Shown here: positions 61,887 to 64,000 of the stretch, in pieces
Position numbering within the stretch: position 1 is the stretch's first letter
Layout: the number at the start of each line of letters is the position of its first letter
Notes under the pieces: generated by a model
Seen by the model: the letters and a program-made list of their open reading frames with translations, nothing else
Databases searched by the model: none
Told to the model about the DNA's origin: nothing
From: Salinibacterium sp. SWN248
GTDB lineage: Bacteria; Actinomycetota; Actinomycetes; Actinomycetales; Microbacteriaceae
DNA length: 64,000 nt
Assembly (NCBI RefSeq): GCF_015864575.1
Contig: NZ_JADYWW010000001.1
Span: 1,883,719 to 1,947,718 of the forward strand
Direction of reading: 5' to 3'
Position numbers and translations under genes: made by a program

Positions 61887-62399
61887 CTAAGCGAGAATCG
61901 GGATCGTGCCTGTCGCCGTGTAACCCGCAGAGTGTGGCAATGGCTCGCCCAGAACATCCGATGTGTCGTGCGCGACAACGGCCGCTTCGACGGGAGGCTC
62001 GGCGTGGGAGTGAATGATCGGAATGGACTCGGTGAGAGCCACTAAGCCGTCGCTGATACTGACGAGCGGATCGGCATCCGTGCTCGAGAAAATCGGGAAT
62101 GAACGCCCCTCATCGGGCAAGCGGCGACCGCGGCGAATGACCACGATCGTGGCGGCGGCAAGCGGGATCGCGACAGCGCTGGGAGCGGCAACCCAGAACG
62201 ACGAACTCATCAGACCGTAAGCGCCCCAGACGGTGTAGCCAAAGACCAACAGCCACTGCGTGGTCTCCGAAATACCGGCAAGACGCACCGCGTCGTTGCG
62301 GCTCTGCCACGTGATGCGTGCCTGAGGAACCCACATGAGGAACGAGAAAACGGTGCCCGCGAATCCGAGTGCGTTAATAGCGATTTCGGTGATGTTCAT
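61887..62399 (-). CDS. SemiSWEET-like PQ-loop membrane protein
   Basis: The 170-residue protein has three likely membrane helices in the N-terminal 90 residues, with the PQ-loop motif MWVPQARITWQSRN after the first. This is the SemiSWEET layout, a dimeric sugar transporter fold. An extra polar C-terminal tail of about 80 residues with no membrane helix is unusual for the family. Substrate unknown. Confidence 0.75.
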   Translation of the reverse strand: MNITEIAINALGFAGTVFSFLMWVPQARITWQSRNDAVRLAGISETTQWLLVFGYTVWGAYGLMSSSFWVAAPSAVAIPLAAATIVVIRRGRRLPDEGRSFPIFSSTDADPLVSISDGLVALTESIPIIHSHAEPPVEAAVVAHDTSDVLGEPLPHSAGYTATGTIPILA

Positions 62400-62595
62400 A
62401 CCGGTTGATCTGATCTTTCTGACGGCCTAGGGAAGAACTCCCGAAGGGGCACGATTGCCGGGCATCAACGCGATGTCACGCTCATTCTAAGCACAAATTA
62501 TGTCGTGCACCAGCACCCCAAATGCGGCACTTTTTCGCTACTCGCCAGCGTTACAGAATTGCGGTGGACACGAGGGCCACCGCTCCCTTTGCTCG

Positions 62596-64000
62596 TCAGG
62601 AAGCGTTCCACTTCCAATCAGCCACTTCGGGCATGTCTTCGCCGTGTTCGCGCGTATATTGCTGCGCGTGCAGACGGGTGTCGTGCATCTCTTGCCAGAA
62701 CGCAGCATGCCTCGAGGTGAGGCCCGGCACGCGCTCGAGCACGTCAATCACCAAGTGATAGCGGTCGAGGTCGTTGAGCATCACCATGTCGAACGGTGTC
62801 GTCGTCGTACCCTCGTCTTTGTACCCGCGCACATGCAGATTGGCGTGCCCGGCTCGCTTATACGTGAGGCGATGGATCAGCCACGGATAACCGTGGTGCG
62901 CAAAGATCACGGGCTTGTCTGTTGTGAAGATCGCGTCGTATTCGGCGTCGCTGAGACCATGCGGATGCTCCGACTCGCTGTGCAGGCGCATCAAGTCGAT
63001 GACGTTGACGACGCGCACTCGCAGCTCAGGGATCCGCTCGCGCAAGATTTGCGCGGCCGCCAACGTTTCTAGGGTCGGGACGTCGCCGGCGCAGGCGAGT
63101 ACGACATCCGGTTCTTCACCAACAACTTCGGTGCCTGCCCAGTCGAACAGGCCGATGCCGCGCGTGCAGTGCTCGATGGCAGCCGGCATATCGAGCCAGT
63201 TGTTTTCGGGATGTTTGCCCGCGATGACGACATTGATTTTGTCGACGGAACGAAGGCAGTGGTCGTAGGTGGCGATGAGGGTGTTGGCATCACACGGCAG
63301 ATAGGCGCGCACCACATCGGGCTTTTTGTTCATGACCAGGTCAAGGAAGCCGGGGTCTTGATGCGAGGCACCGTTGTGATCTTGACGCCACACGTGCGAG
63401 CTCAGCAGATAATTGAGCGACGACACTGGTCGACGCCACGGAATCGCGTTCGCGCCCTCAAGCCATTTGGCGTGCTGGTTGAACATCGAATCGACGATAT
63501 GAATGAACGCCTCGTACGAATTGAACATGCCGTGGCGGCCAGTGAGGAGGTATCCCTCGAGCCAGCCCTGACACTGATGTTCGCTGAGCATCTCCATAAC
63601 GCGCCCCGCGCGAGCAAGATGATTGTCGGCATCGATGGGCAGGAACTCGGCATCCCACTGTTTGTCGGTCACGTCGAAGACCGCGCTCAGTCGATTGGAT
63701 GCCGTGACGTCGGCCCCAAAGATGCGGAAATTGTCGGGGTTGTCGCGCACCACATCGCGCAGCCACTCCCCCAGCGCGCCCGTTGCCGAGCTCGTCGTTT
63801 CACCAGGGTTTGGCACGTCGACGGCATAGTCCCGAAAGTCGGGCAGCCGCAACGGTGCTCGCAGCAGTCCGCCATTGGTCACCGGGTTGGCACTCATACG
63901 GCGATCGCCAGTCGGCGCGAGCGCGGTGGTTAGCGCGCGCGGTGCGCCGCTCTCGTCGAAGAGTTCCTCAGGACGATACGACTCCATCCATTCCTGAAGC
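62596..64000 (-). CDS. xfp: Phosphoketolase, C-terminal part (runs off the window)
   Basis: Phosphoketolase cleaves xylulose 5-phosphate and/or fructose 6-phosphate with phosphate to acetyl phosphate, using thiamine diphosphate. The 467 codons inside the window are the last part of a protein of about 800 residues. [35 protein letters not shown] and [18 protein letters not shown] are characteristic, and the frame stays open to base 64000 with [16 protein letters not shown]. The start lies outside the window. The 196 bases after its stop codon hold nothing I can call. Confidence 0.94.
   Translation of the reverse strand, partial: LQEWMESYRPEELFDESGAPRALTTALAPTGDRRMSANPVTNGGLLRAPLRLPDFRDYAVDVPNPGETTSSATGALGEWLRDVVRDNPDNFRIFGADVTASNRLSAVFDVTDKQWDAEFLPIDADNHLARAGRVMEMLSEHQCQGWLEGYLLTGRHGMFNSYEAFIHIVDSMFNQHAKWLEGANAIPWRRPVSSLNYLLSSHVWRQDHNGASHQDPGFLDLVMNKKPDVVRAYLPCDANTLIATYDHCLRSVDKINVVIAGKHPENNWLDMPAAIEHCTRGIGLFDWAGTEVVGEEPDVVLACAGDVPTLETLAAAQILRERIPELRVRVVNVIDLMRLHSESEHPHGLSDAEYDAIFTTDKPVIFAHHGYPWLIHRLTYKRAGHANLHVRGYKDEGTTTTPFDMVMLNDLDRYHLVIDVLERVPGLTSRHAAFWQEMHDTRLHAQQYTREHGEDMPEVADWKWNAS

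Overview
The window reads as chromosomal DNA of a moderately GC-rich actinobacterium, most likely Microbacteriaceae. That placement is inferred from gene order and protein character: a mraZ-to-ftsQ division/cell-wall cluster, then idsA, an Rv2175c-like gene, a PASTA kinase and class II DAHP synthase in Mycobacterium-like order, plus a garA/ftsR/MerR block. I saw no rRNA, tRNA, CRISPR, phage or insertion sequence, and no gene-free stretch exceeds 300 bases.

Region 1 (1-12.1 kb, minus strand) is the dcw operon: mraZ, rsmH, an ftsL-like gene, ftsI, murF, mraY, murD, ftsW, murG, murC and the 5' end of ftsQ, mostly with 4-base overlaps. murE is missing between ftsI and murF. The mraZ promoter carries three direct repeats at 10-bp period (MraZ-operator-like) and a perfect DnaA box nearby.

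Region 2 (12.3-34 kb) is core metabolism and growth control: DUF3040, polyprenyl synthase, an Rv2175c-like protein, a LysM lysozyme-like wall protein, a PASTA-domain Ser/Thr kinase, DAHP synthase, PlsC, a long-chain acyl-CoA synthetase, peptide deformylase, two ParA/MinD-type ATPases flanking pyruvate carboxylase, two MerR regulators (FtsR-like and Rv1830-like) with the FHA protein GarA, a CDP-alcohol phosphatidyltransferase, an LRV-repeat protein, an S4 protein, and a CcdA/DsbA-like pair. The kinase and GarA could form a signalling link between wall growth and central carbon flux.

Region 3 (34-42.7 kb) is a set of small regulated units whose control sites are readable: ArsR/SRPBCC with an operator over the start codon, a radical SAM gene under a perfect LexA/SOS box, a TetR/DsrE divergent pair with two operators, and a divergent flavin monooxygenase/flavin reductase pair.

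Region 4 (42.8-57.1 kb, minus strand) is the least ordinary part: a 14-gene IclR-controlled cluster joining a complete peptide-type ABC importer with an N-acyl-D-amino-acid deacylase, a D-threonine-aldolase-like PLP enzyme, a class III aminotransferase/aminomutase, a Gfo/Idh dehydrogenase, an amidohydrolase, RidA, an FAH-family hydrolase and a 406-residue protein of unknown function. It looks like a dedicated uptake and degradation route for a D-amino-acid-containing or N-acylated compound. A good IclR-type palindrome lies upstream of iclR.

Region 5 (57.2-64 kb) holds a NYN-LOTUS putative RNase, an LLM oxidoreductase, an alpha/beta hydrolase overlapping a CPA2 antiporter, a SemiSWEET-like membrane protein, and the C-terminal part of phosphoketolase running off the window.

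Several genes share a TAGNCT-N6-RTG arrangement that suggests leaderless transcripts.
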